A DNA stretch of 21,483 bases from Propionibacterium sp. GTDB lineage: Bacteria > Actinomycetota > Actinomycetes > Propionibacteriales > Propionibacteriaceae. Shown here in pieces: positions 1 through 7,060 of the stretch. Where the stretch lies: positions 1 to 21,483 of the forward strand of contig JALHFX010000033.1 of the NCBI GenBank assembly GCA_022837595.1, in the 5' to 3' direction. Below the pieces are notes generated by a model that saw only the letters and a program-made list of their open reading frames with translations, was not told the origin of the DNA and did not search any database. The position numbers and the translations under genes are program-made. The number at the start of each line of letters is the position of its first letter. The stretch's first letter is position 1.

Positions 1-2
1 CC

Positions 3-98
3 CAACGCATGCAGGGCACTAACGTTGCTGAACTCGGGTATGAGTTACGTGCGGTACCCAGCTCAGGCACAGCATCAGGAGAGAACCGGCACATCTGA
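3..98 (+). CDS. C-terminal tail of an unidentified upstream gene (partial)
   Basis: An open frame enters from the left edge of the window and ends at a TGA at 96-98, directly abutting the GTG at 99 of the next gene. The visible tail of about 31 residues includes NVAELGYELRAVPSSG. Nothing in it allows a family assignment. The TGA/GTG junction suggests translational coupling with the CotH-family gene, and in known genomes CotH genes often lie in operons, which supports this being a real gene end. It could still be a chance open frame, because only 32 codons are visible. Confidence 0.4.
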   Translation, partial: QRMQGTNVAELGYELRAVPSSGTASGENRHI

Positions 99-1502
99 GT
101 GCTTTACGTTCAACCCATGACTACTCGGCATCAATCGATTTCAGGGCTGGCGTTTGCATTGGCGCTGTTGCTCGGATTGGTGGGCTGCTCATCTGCCGGC
201 GCATCGTCCACAACGGAGCTGAGCAGTGCCGGTACAGCCTCGACGGCTGGTACCGTCTTCGACGCGTCACAGGTGCACGAGTTCAGTGTTGAGGTCGATC
301 AAACCGATCTGGCGTCCATGCCGCAGACCTATCTGTCCACCGGTAACAAGAAGTGGCTGAGGGCGCGCGTGACGATTGACGGAACAGTGTTCGAGGATGC
401 AGGGATAAAACTCAAAGGCAATTCATCGCTCAAAGGCATCACCGTCGATGCCGCGCCCCAAGACCTGCCGTGGCGCATCAGACTGGACAAGTACACCGAG
501 GGCATCAACCTCGATGGATTCACCGATTTCACCGTTCGCGCGAATTCGACGGAGACCTCATTGAACGAGGCCGTCGCACTTGATCTGCTCCGCTCATCGG
601 GGTTGGCCAGCGAGGATGCCGTGGCGTCGGCGTTCTCGGTGAACGGTAGTGACGCCCAACTTAGGCTGGTGGTGCAGAACCTCAACGAGCAGTGGGTGGC
701 TAGCAATTTCCCGTACGCCGGCAGCGACTCAGTTCTATACAAGGCCGACTCCGACGGCAACTGGGATTGGCTGGGTTCCGAGGGAGACTATTCAAGTTCG
801 TTCAGCGTTGAGGCCGGCCCTGACGACTATGCGCCACTGATCCGGTTGCTCGATCTGGTGAACAACTCGTCGGCCGAACAGATCGCCGCCGAGCTACCGG
901 ACCTGCTTGATATCGACGCGTTCGCCACCTATCTGGCATTCGAAGAGCTCATCGAGAACACCGACGACATCGATGGGCCCGGAAACAATTCCTATCTCTT
1001 CTGGGATTCGACAAGCCAGAAGTTCACCGTCGTTGCCTGGGACCATAACCTTGCCTTCGGCGCCGTAATGGGTGGCGCAAACGGCGGTCCGGGCCCAGGT
1101 ATGCCTGATGCTCCCGGGATCGACGGACAGCCGCCGGACGGGGATCAAGGTAGCGGGGCCGGGGCTAAGGAGCCTCCGGGGATGCCTGGAGCGTTGCCTG
1201 AGTCGCTGCCAACGAATCTACCGCCCGATTTCCCGAGCGATATCCAGCTTGGTGGTAACGGCATGCCGCCTACCAACAACGGCATTTTCGGAAACAATCC
1301 GTTGGTTGCCGTGTTCACCGAGAACACCGAGTGGGCGGCACTCAAAGACCAAGCCTCCGCCGAGTTACAGTCCAGTCTCATCGATTCTGGCGTCTTCGCC
1401 GCGAGCTTGGCGCAGTGGTCGGACGTCGTGGAGAGTTCGGGACTAGTAGCTGAGACCACAATTACGAGCGAGGCCGACTCCATTTGTTCCGTTATCTTGT
1501 GA
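99..1502 (+). CDS. CotH-family (CotH kinase-like) secreted lipoprotein
   Basis: Predicted lipoprotein of the CotH family, whose founding members are spore-coat protein kinases with an atypical kinase fold; bacterial lipoprotein members have unknown substrates. An N-terminal hydrophobic segment ends in the lipobox LVGC, so the protein is probably anchored outside the membrane. Family signatures are the early IKLKGNSSLKG block and the VVAWDHNLAFG block in the C-terminal half, the latter resembling the acidic metal-binding region of CotH kinases. A Gly/Pro-rich low-complexity stretch of about 70 residues follows it. The end, with ETTITSEADSI, resembles normal CotH ends, so the gene looks complete. 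Start is uncertain: GTG 99 lies 15 bases after AGGAGAG (77-83), and ATG 117 also leaves a good signal peptide. No evident link to propanediol metabolism; its partner is probably the gene upstream. Confidence 0.82.
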   Translation: MLYVQPMTTRHQSISGLAFALALLLGLVGCSSAGASSTTELSSAGTASTAGTVFDASQVHEFSVEVDQTDLASMPQTYLSTGNKKWLRARVTIDGTVFEDAGIKLKGNSSLKGITVDAAPQDLPWRIRLDKYTEGINLDGFTDFTVRANSTETSLNEAVALDLLRSSGLASEDAVASAFSVNGSDAQLRLVVQNLNEQWVASNFPYAGSDSVLYKADSDGNWDWLGSEGDYSSSFSVEAGPDDYAPLIRLLDLVNNSSAEQIAAELPDLLDIDAFATYLAFEELIENTDDIDGPGNNSYLFWDSTSQKFTVVAWDHNLAFGAVMGGANGGPGPGMPDAPGIDGQPPDGDQGSGAGAKEPPGMPGALPESLPTNLPPDFPSDIQLGGNGMPPTNNGIFGNNPLVAVFTENTEWAALKDQASAELQSSLIDSGVFAASLAQWSDVVESSGLVAETTITSEADSICSVIL

Positions 1503-1522
1503 AACCCGGGAACGGGCGCGAC

Positions 1523-2302
1523 TCACAACATCTTGCGCAGTTCGTCCACCGATTCCACCACGAGGCTCGGACGGTAGGGGAAGCGATCGAGGTCTTTGCG
1601 TCCGGTGATGCCGCTGAGCACCAGAACGGTGAATAATCCGGCTTCTATGCCCGCGACGATGTCGGTGTCCATGCGGTCACCGATCATCGCGGTGGTCTCG
1701 CTGTGTGCTTCGATACGGTTCATCGCACTGCGGAACATCATCGGATTCGGTTTGCCGACCACATATGGTTGACGATTCGTCGCGGAAGTGATCAGCGCGG
1801 CAACCGACCCCGTCGCAGGCAGAACACCGAATGTACCGGGACCTATGGTGTCAGGGTTGGTGGCGATGAACCGGGCACCCCCGATGATGTGGTTGATCGC
1901 CAACGTAATAGCTTCGAACGAATAGTTATGGGTCTCGCCGAGCACAACATAGTCGGGTTTCTCCTCGACCATCACGAATCCGGCATCGTGCAGAGCCGCC
2001 GTCAGCCCGGCCTCACCGACGACGTAGACGCGTGCGCCTGGATGCTGGCTCGCCAAGAAGTCGGCGGTGGCCAGCGCAGAGGTCCATAGGTTCTCTTCGG
2101 GCACGATCAGGCCTGCTTTGTCGAGCCGAGCAGACAGATCACGTGCCGTATAGCTTGAATCGTTGGTGAGTACCTGGAAGCGACGCGAGGTGTCGACCCA
2201 ACAGTTGATCAGATCGGAGGCACCAGCGATCGGTACCTCCCCATGGACCAGTACTCCGTCCTTGTCGGTCAGCCAGCATTCGATATCGCGTGGAGTCCTC
2301 AT
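1523..2302 (-). CDS. HAD-IIA (NagD-like) phosphatase
   Basis: Cytosolic haloacid-dehalogenase-superfamily hydrolase of the IIA/NagD type, 259 residues, which is normal for the family. Motif I is LTDKDGVLVHG near residues 11-21, with the nucleophilic and acid/base aspartates as DxD. Motif II is VLTNDSSYT, motif III the lysine of VVGKPNPMMF, and motif IV GDRMDTDIVAGIEAG, which binds magnesium. NagD-type enzymes dephosphorylate nucleotides or small sugar and polyol phosphates; the substrate cannot be read from sequence. It converges on the CotH gene with 20 bases between. No Shine-Dalgarno is visible before ATG 2302; TAGGTT sits 7-12 bases upstream, so a leaderless transcript with a TANNNT-type -10 is possible. 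Whether it serves the pdu pathway is unknown. Confidence 0.85.
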   Translation of the reverse strand: MRTPRDIECWLTDKDGVLVHGEVPIAGASDLINCWVDTSRRFQVLTNDSSYTARDLSARLDKAGLIVPEENLWTSALATADFLASQHPGARVYVVGEAGLTAALHDAGFVMVEEKPDYVVLGETHNYSFEAITLAINHIIGGARFIATNPDTIGPGTFGVLPATGSVAALITSATNRQPYVVGKPNPMMFRSAMNRIEAHSETTAMIGDRMDTDIVAGIEAGLFTVLVLSGITGRKDLDRFPYRPSLVVESVDELRKML

Positions 2303-2900
2303 GGCTATAACCTATGGCGCAGGAGACCAATTTGCAGGAACGCAGTGAGAGTCTGCGTGGCACAAAGTAGCGACACGCAGATACGATCTTTGCCGTCGTA
2401 TGTCAGTTTCTTCCCGCGCCGGCGTCGCTGGCAGCAAATATGCATCAAAAGGGGATACAAAACACTCGCATGCCGATGTACCGGTGGTGGACGCCAAAGA
2501 GACGTCGGTAACGTCATTGCCGGAACGTGCATGTGAAGTGCGTGGAAGCATCGGACTTTCGATGGTCATCAATCACTTGGCGTGTTTTCCAACCTGTGTT
2601 TCGCAAAGAAGCGACAGGTAGGTGATCCGGACAAAGGAGGCAGTGCTCAGAAGGTTATCGTGCCCGCGTCCCTCAGCCCGCGTAGCTGTCATCATGAAGT
2701 GCACACAGGTCTGAGCGTGATGAGCGACCAACCGCCGCGGTCAGCCATCTTGCTTGTCACTCAATGATCGACGGTTTGCTCGGAGCGGATGTGGCCGGTG
2801 CTCCTGGCGTGAGGCACGCCTACGGTGGCATGCCGGCAAGCTTGCCACACCAGATTCTCATGATCTTTCATTCTCATCGTTGTTATCAAAAGGAGCCGTG
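2303..2900. other. Gene-poor region between the HAD gene and the membrane-protein gene
   Basis: About 600 bases without a recognisable gene. Short open frames exist on both strands, but none has a convincing start, ribosome-binding site or family resemblance. Two dyads are visible: TCTGCGTG (2352-2359) with CACGCAGA (2374-2381), and the perfect 12-bp palindrome GGCAAGCTTGCC (2835-2846). The region must hold the promoter of the membrane-protein gene on the plus strand and probably that of the HAD gene on the minus strand. I could not fix either -35/-10 pair with confidence. Confidence 0.6.
2835..2846. promoter_or_regulatory. Perfect 12-bp palindrome upstream of the membrane-protein gene
   Basis: GGCAAGCTTGCC is a perfect palindrome centred about 60 bases before the start codon at 2901. 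TGGCA (2826-2830) and TGCCA (2843-2847) give it a wider dyad context. Size and position suit a repressor or activator operator in the 5' region of this gene. No known regulator motif was recognised, and a 12-bp palindrome can occur by chance. Confidence 0.3.
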
Positions 2901-3833
2901 TTGAGCACCGACATTGTTATGTATCTCGCGGCCTTTGGAGGTGGCTTTCTTGGAGCGACCTTCGGAGGACTTTTCGCTTTCTCTTTCGTAGGCGTCACAC
3001 TCTTGATTGGTATCGCTGTCGCTATCGCCACCGGTGATGCCGCATGGATCAATCTCATTTCATTCGGACCGTTCTTCGGCCCGCACGTTTCTTTCGCAGG
3101 TGGCGTGGGCGCGGCCGCCTATGCGTATCGAAAGGGCTACCTCACCGGGCTGCGTGATATCGCCACGCCGCTGGTCAGCCTGGCCAAGCCGGATGTGCTG
3201 ATTGTCGGCGGTCTTTTCGGTGTTTTCGGCCAGATCGTCTTCCAGATCGTCGGCCTGGTGCCCTGGCTGGGGGCCAACACCGACCAGCCAGGTATCACGG
3301 TAGTAATCGCCGGCATTTTGGCCCGCCTAGTGTTCGGCAAGACCGGCATCATCGGGCCTAATAGCGAAGGTCTCACCGGGTCTGCCAGGTTCCGTCCCAA
3401 TGACAAGGACTGCTGGGTGCGTTATCAGGAGGGTTGGGGAAACCTGACCATCCTCGCCTTTGGTGTGAGCCTGATCGCGGGTTGGGGCACGGTTGCGCTG
3501 GCGCAGGCATTCCCAGAAGCTGCCGGCAGCGTTTGGCTTCTTGGCTTTGCCCTTTCAGCGACCTCATTGATCTTCTTGACTCTCGGGGCCGCGATTCCGG
3601 TGACTCACCACATGACGCTGATTTCATCGCTGGCCGCTTTGAACTTCCTGGAGATCACCGGTAGCCCGCTCGCGGCCATCCTGATCGGCATCGTGTTCGG
3701 CATAATTTCGGCTCTGCTGGCCGAAGGTTTCTCCAGGCTCTGGCAGATTCGCGGCGACACCCATATCGATCCGCCGGCCAGCGCAATCTGGCCGATGACC
3801 TGCGTCGTCTTGGGAATCGCAAGCCTCTTCTGA
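2901..3833 (+). CDS. Polytopic membrane protein, candidate pdu-linked transporter
   Basis: Integral membrane protein of 310 residues with about nine to ten hydrophobic segments. Start chosen as TTG 2901, five bases after AAAAGGAG (2888-2895); GTG 2898 is in frame but too close to that site, and the longer frame upstream has no comparable signal. Conspicuous polar-in-membrane motifs are FGPFFGPHVSFAGGVGAAAY near the N-terminus, GKTGIIGPNSEG in a mid-protein loop and IPVTHHMTLISSLAALN late in the protein, likely functional sites. It is not PduF: there are no NPA boxes and it is not MIP/aquaporin-like. I do not recognise a named family. The only nearby genes on its strand are pduU and pduV, so a role in uptake of propanediol or a related compound, or export of product, is a guess from context. 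A terminator follows it at 3941-3982. Confidence 0.75.
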   Translation: MSTDIVMYLAAFGGGFLGATFGGLFAFSFVGVTLLIGIAVAIATGDAAWINLISFGPFFGPHVSFAGGVGAAAYAYRKGYLTGLRDIATPLVSLAKPDVLIVGGLFGVFGQIVFQIVGLVPWLGANTDQPGITVVIAGILARLVFGKTGIIGPNSEGLTGSARFRPNDKDCWVRYQEGWGNLTILAFGVSLIAGWGTVALAQAFPEAAGSVWLLGFALSATSLIFLTLGAAIPVTHHMTLISSLAALNFLEITGSPLAAILIGIVFGIISALLAEGFSRLWQIRGDTHIDPPASAIWPMTCVVLGIASLF

Positions 3834-3940
3834 TTCGGAAGAGCCTTCGGTGATCCGATTCATTCATTCAACTGCACGAATCGGACGTTGGACCAACGAT
3901 TTGGTCGACACCTGATGATTACCGAATAGGGTTGTCTCAG

Positions 3941-3982
3941 AGGTCGGGGCGGGAAGCCGCGAGCTTCCTACCCCGACCTTTT
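3941..3982 (+). terminator. Strong intrinsic terminator between the membrane-protein gene and pduU
   Basis: AGGTCGGGG (3941-3949) pairs perfectly with CCCCGACCT (3971-3979). The stem continues inward after a small bulge through GGGAAGC and GCTTCC, and ends in a short T run (3979-3982). This is a classical factor-independent terminator on the plus strand. It ends only 31 bases before the pduU start codon, so pduUV must depend on read-through, a regulated attenuation step, or a promoter inside or very near the hairpin. Confidence 0.85.
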
Positions 3983-4013
3983 CGATCCACCGACAGATGA
4001 ATGGTGAGAAGAC

Positions 4014-4394
4014 ATGGACCTGAGCGATTTTGGCACCTTGCAGGGCGACAAAATGCGTATCATCCAAGAGACCGTCCCCGGAAAACAAGTCACCTTGGCC
4101 CACATCATCGCTAGTCCCGACGAGATCATCTACACCAAACTCGGCCTCGACCCGGCAGTCGACTATGACCAGGCCGCTATCGCTATCCTGAGTATGACGC
4201 CCTCGGAGATCTCCGTCATCGCCGGAGATATTGCGATCAAGGCTTCGAAGATCGACATAGGTTTCATCGATAGGTTCAGTGGCACGCTAATCTTCACAGG
4301 GCGTATTGCCAACGTGCAGGCAGCTTTGGCGAGCATCCTCAGCTATTTGAAGAACCGTCTCGGTTTCACCATCTGCGATGTCACCCGCACCTAG
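4014..4394 (+). CDS. pduU: PduU/EutS-type microcompartment shell protein
   Basis: Circularly permuted BMC-domain protein of 126 residues; family members are about 110-120. It forms hexamers with a small beta-barrel cap on one face and is a minor facet component of the shell. Diagnostic blocks are RIIQETVPGKQVTLAHIIAS (the barrel strand and start of the permuted domain), TPSEISVIAGDIAIKAS, IGFIDRFSGTLIFTG and the C-terminal TICDVTRT, which resembles PduU ends more than EutS ends (usually CDMTKS). ATG 4014 follows GGTGAGAAG at usable spacing. It is followed by pduV after 18 bases, as in other pdu loci, but this pair lies on the opposite strand to the main operon and converges with it. Confidence 0.95.
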   Translation: MDLSDFGTLQGDKMRIIQETVPGKQVTLAHIIASPDEIIYTKLGLDPAVDYDQAAIAILSMTPSEISVIAGDIAIKASKIDIGFIDRFSGTLIFTGRIANVQAALASILSYLKNRLGFTICDVTRT

Positions 4395-4412
4395 CAGTCG
4401 CGGGAAGTATTG

Positions 4413-5030
4413 ATGCGCAAAATCATCCTGATAGGGCGCAGCGAGACCGGAAAGACGACGCTGCGCCAGGCACTGAACGGCACCGTCCTCGATTATCAGA
4501 AGACTCAATACATCGGCCACGAGGCGGTCGTTATCGACACGCCCGGCGAGTATGCCGAGACAGTCGACTTGGCTCGAGCATTGGGGCTCTATACCTACGA
4601 GGCCGACGTGGTGGGTCTACTGCTGAACGCGACGGAACAATACTCGCTTTACCCACCAGCGTGCACTGCGAGTTGTAACCGGCCTGTGATAGGCATCATC
4701 ACCAAGATTGATTCACCCGATGCCAATGTCGAGCGTGCCGAACGCTGGCTACGATTGGCCGGCTGCAAGGAGATCTTCCCGGTCAGTGCGTACACAGGTC
4801 AAGGCATCTGGCAGATTCTCGAGTACTTGCGTGAGCCCGGAGACGTCTTGCCATTCAAGGACGAGGCAGAAGCGAATCGTCCGCGATGTGTCGTATCGGA
4901 CAAGTTCGGCGAGGTAGGCCAGACCGGTAGCGCCGGACGTCGTAGCTGGTCCGAGATGGCCAACCGCAGACAGGCTGCACGAGCCGAACGACTCCGCCAG
5001 ATTCGCGAGTCGGCCCACGGATCCGACTGA
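4413..5030 (+). CDS. pduV: PduV/EutP-type small GTPase-like protein with C-terminal extension
   Basis: P-loop protein of the PduV/EutP family. In Salmonella PduV associates with the outside of the microcompartment and affects its movement. Walker A is GRSETGKT at residues 8-15, the G3-like motif is VIDTPGEY near residue 42, and the G4 motif is TKID near residue 95. Start: ATG 4413 is preferred over the adjacent TTG 4410 because GGGAAG (4402-4407) then has a better distance. The protein has 205 residues, about 50 more than the usual PduV of roughly 150. The extra part, after EYLREPGDVLPF, is hydrophilic and Arg-rich and ends in a basic helix-like stretch (RRQAARAERLRQIRES). Nothing in that tail identifies a partner. 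Confidence 0.92.
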   Translation: MRKIILIGRSETGKTTLRQALNGTVLDYQKTQYIGHEAVVIDTPGEYAETVDLARALGLYTYEADVVGLLLNATEQYSLYPPACTASCNRPVIGIITKIDSPDANVERAERWLRLAGCKEIFPVSAYTGQGIWQILEYLREPGDVLPFKDEAEANRPRCVVSDKFGEVGQTGSAGRRSWSEMANRRQAARAERLRQIRESAHGSD

Positions 5031-5167
5031 TTCACGGTCAGTCCCGCAGCTGTCCAGGCCCGTTTCGCCGTTGTCCTTAGATGTCCAGCTCAGCAGCGAG
5101 CTCGAAAGAGCCCTTCGTGAGCCTTCGCCGATAATGCCGACGATGAATCGCTTAGGGGCAAACCCGG

Positions 5168-5253
5168 CCAACACCCGTCAGTGGTCCCCAGATGCCTGTT
5201 CGTCGACAAAACTGGACCTGTAAAGCGATCTGGGGACCAGTCACGGGTGTTGG
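5168..5253. repeat. 86-bp imperfect palindrome, 26-bp arms
   Basis: Arms at 5168-5193 and 5228-5253 are inverted copies matching at 24 of 26 positions. The two mismatches form a swapped pair in the middle of the arm. The spacer is 34 bases. The stem begins CCAACACCCG and would be very stable as RNA or cruciform DNA. It lies about 140 bases past the pduV stop. It could be a terminator for either strand, a MITE-like element, or two facing ends of decayed insertion sequences. There is no T run beside it. Confidence 0.8.
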
Positions 5254-5275
5254 GGTGCGAGCACCCCTGTTTCTG
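5252..5275 (+). terminator. Candidate plus-strand terminator after pduV
   Basis: GGGGTG (5252-5257) and CACCCC (5262-5267) form a compact hairpin with the four-base loop CGAG, followed by TGTTTCT. The layout fits a short intrinsic terminator for transcripts coming from pduUV. The stem overlaps the last two bases of the 86-bp palindrome, so the two structures would compete or fold in succession. The T tract is interrupted, so the call is moderate. Confidence 0.45.
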
Positions 5276-5585
5276 GCTGACCGCCCGGGCGTTGGCTGCG
5301 GGCCTTCTGATCAGCTGATCTGCTACCAGCACGATGAGCATGCCCAGCAGCGTCGTGGCCACTACATTGAGCTGAACCGGTCGCGCCTGCGAGTCCCGCA
5401 ACGTTCGTGCCCCGCGAGGTCGAGGACTTCTTCGACATTGGTGCAGATAGCCCACTGGACGAGCGATCCATCATCGACCACGGTGAATCCGAGCCGTCCG
5501 GCTAGCGCCCCCAAAAACATCCCTCCCCGAACCCGTGACAAGCACAGACACTCGGGCACTCGGCCCAGGTGTGGAACTCAGCTCC

Positions 5586-5636
5586 GACGATGCCGTCGTA
5601 CACCAGTTGGGTAGACCGGTGTACGACGGCATCGTC
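5586..5636 (-). terminator. Perfect 19-bp inverted repeat after pduP, probable operon-end hairpin
   Basis: GACGATGCCGTCGTACACC (5586-5604) and its exact complement (5618-5636) enclose a 13-base loop. The hairpin starts 18 bases after the pduP stop codon on the minus strand, where the long pdu operon should end. It lacks a U tract on that strand, so it may act as an RNA 3'-end stabiliser or a tract-less terminator rather than a textbook one. It could also act on plus-strand transcripts. Confidence 0.7.
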
Positions 5637-5654
5637 AAGGGAGGGGAAGGTGAA

Positions 5655-7058
5655 TTACCGAACGTTCATACCGCCGACGAGGGCGCAACGACGACGCCGG
5701 GCGTAGCATCGCGCTGACGTAAGTCCCTCACCGGTGGGTCCGGCGATGGTGAAGGTGTTGAAACCCTCACCGCCAATGCCGATACCCGCGTATGACGGTC
5801 CGTTCTTCACAAAGATCGTGGTTTGAATGCGCTTAGCCATCTTGGTGAGCGCGTTGACATCGGCCGAATGCATGATCGCGGTATGGCGGTTGCCATGCTC
5901 GGCTTTGACGGCCAGCTCGATTGCTTCGTCCGTGTTCTTCACCCGGACGATACCGAGGATCGGCATCATGAGTTCCGTTTGGACGAAGGGATGCTCGAAC
6001 GGCACCTCGGCAATGATCAGGCGAGTGCCCTTCGGTGCTTCGATGCCGAGAGCATCCAAGAACTGCGCGACATCCTTGCCGACCCACTTGGTGACCGCAT
6101 GACCGTCCTTGGCGACCATCGCTGCGAGCTCGGCGATCTTGGCCTGGTCCTTGAGCTCAAATGCGCCATTCTTCAGCATCTCGAATTTCAACAAATCGAC
6201 CACACACTCGACGGCCAGCACTTCTTTTTCGGCAGTGCACGGCAAGTTGTTGTCGAAAGACGCGCCGTCGACGATATCGCGAGCAGCACGCACCAGGTCG
6301 GCGGTCTGATCAACGACGACCGGCGGATTTCCGGCACCCGCACCGATTGCTTTCTTGCCGCTGGAGAGCACGGCCTTGACGATGCTGGGCCCACCGGTCG
6401 CGACGAGCATCCGGACCGCTGGGTGCTCCATCATCGCGTTGGTATTGTCGATCGAGGGTTTCGCCACAGTAACGACGAGGTTGGCGGGTGCACCGGCAGC
6501 GGTGAGCGCGGCGTTGATCTTGCGGATCAGCCAGTGGGTGATCTTGGTGGCCCGGGGATGCGGGCTGAATACCACGGCGTTGCCCGCAGCGAGCATGCCG
6601 ATCGAGTTGTTGATCACGGTCTCGGTCGGGTTCGTGGTCGGGGTGATCGCTCCGATGACGCCAAAGGGGGAGAGCTCGATGGTGGTCAGCCCCTCATCGC
6701 CTGACCATGCCTCGGTCGGGAGGTCTTCGATCCCCGGGGTCTGCAGCGCTGCGATCTTGTTCTTGAGGATCTTGTCCTCGACGCGGCCCATACCGGTTTC
6801 CTCGACGGTGGCCTTGGCCATGTATTCGGCGTTTTCATCCGAGGATGCGAGGTCACGAATGGCCTGGATGAAGCGGGCACGATCGGCCATCGAGCAGTCC
6901 ATGTACTGACGCCACGCCTTGTCGGCGGCGTTGACCGCGGCATCCATGTCTTCGAAAATGCCGTCGGTGGCCACAGCTGGAGCCTGCCCCTTGCCGATCA
7001 CTTCCTGGATGACATCCTGGATGACTTTCCGGACGAGATCCGGGCTGATGGTGGACAT
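5655..7058 (-). CDS. pduP: CoA-acylating propionaldehyde dehydrogenase PduP
   Basis: Converts propionaldehyde, NAD+ and CoA to propionyl-CoA and NADH inside the microcompartment lumen. At 467 residues it has normal length for PduP. Residues 1-22 form an amphipathic helix with the pattern DLVRKVIQDVIQEVI, the type of encapsulation peptide first shown for PduP. The aldehyde dehydrogenase fold follows, with cofactor-site blocks GAITPTTNPTETVINN and MLVATGGPSIVKAV. The catalytic cysteine is C274 in FDNNLPCTAEKE, and the C-terminus is the family's Arg-rich SARCYARRRRCALVGG. GAGG lies five bases before ATG 7058. It is the last gene of the operon, two bases after pduO, and a 19-bp hairpin follows. 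Confidence 0.96.
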   Translation of the reverse strand: MSTISPDLVRKVIQDVIQEVIGKGQAPAVATDGIFEDMDAAVNAADKAWRQYMDCSMADRARFIQAIRDLASSDENAEYMAKATVEETGMGRVEDKILKNKIAALQTPGIEDLPTEAWSGDEGLTTIELSPFGVIGAITPTTNPTETVINNSIGMLAAGNAVVFSPHPRATKITHWLIRKINAALTAAGAPANLVVTVAKPSIDNTNAMMEHPAVRMLVATGGPSIVKAVLSSGKKAIGAGAGNPPVVVDQTADLVRAARDIVDGASFDNNLPCTAEKEVLAVECVVDLLKFEMLKNGAFELKDQAKIAELAAMVAKDGHAVTKWVGKDVAQFLDALGIEAPKGTRLIIAEVPFEHPFVQTELMMPILGIVRVKNTDEAIELAVKAEHGNRHTAIMHSADVNALTKMAKRIQTTIFVKNGPSYAGIGIGGEGFNTFTIAGPTGEGLTSARCYARRRRCALVGGMNVR

Positions 7059-7060
7059 GT

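Larger units (their letters stand above)
5031..5654. other. Convergent intergenic region with hairpins and possible decayed coding sequence
   Basis: About 620 bases between the converging ends of pduV and pduP. It holds three dyads, listed separately. Between about 5241 and 5560 the minus strand gives protein-like fragments in three different frames, such as VRGGMFLGALAGRLGFTVVD and NVVATTLLGMLIVLVADQL. This pattern suggests a frameshifted remnant of a gene or transposase, but I could not name the family. No start codon with a ribosome-binding site supports a working gene. Confidence 0.45.

Noticed and set aside
1503..1522. Bidirectional terminator between the CotH gene and the HAD gene (CCCG-GGAA-CGGG).
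   Set aside because: A four-pair stem without T runs is too weak to call.
2620..2740. Possible cobalamin riboswitch upstream of the membrane-protein gene (CAGCCCGCGTAGCTGTC resembles part of the B12 aptamer core).
   Set aside because: The other conserved blocks (GGTGnAAnTCC, AGCCACTG, GGGAAGG) are not in the right order or place. A covariance-model search would decide.
2754..2900. N-terminal extension of the membrane protein from an upstream start at 2754.
   Set aside because: The extra 49 residues are Arg/Ser-rich and not membrane-like, while AAAAGGAG directly precedes TTG 2901.
5823..6704. Long plus-strand open frame of 293 codons.
   Set aside because: It lies antisense to pduP, is rich in Asp/His/Arg typical of high-G+C shadow frames, and has no ribosome-binding site or family features.
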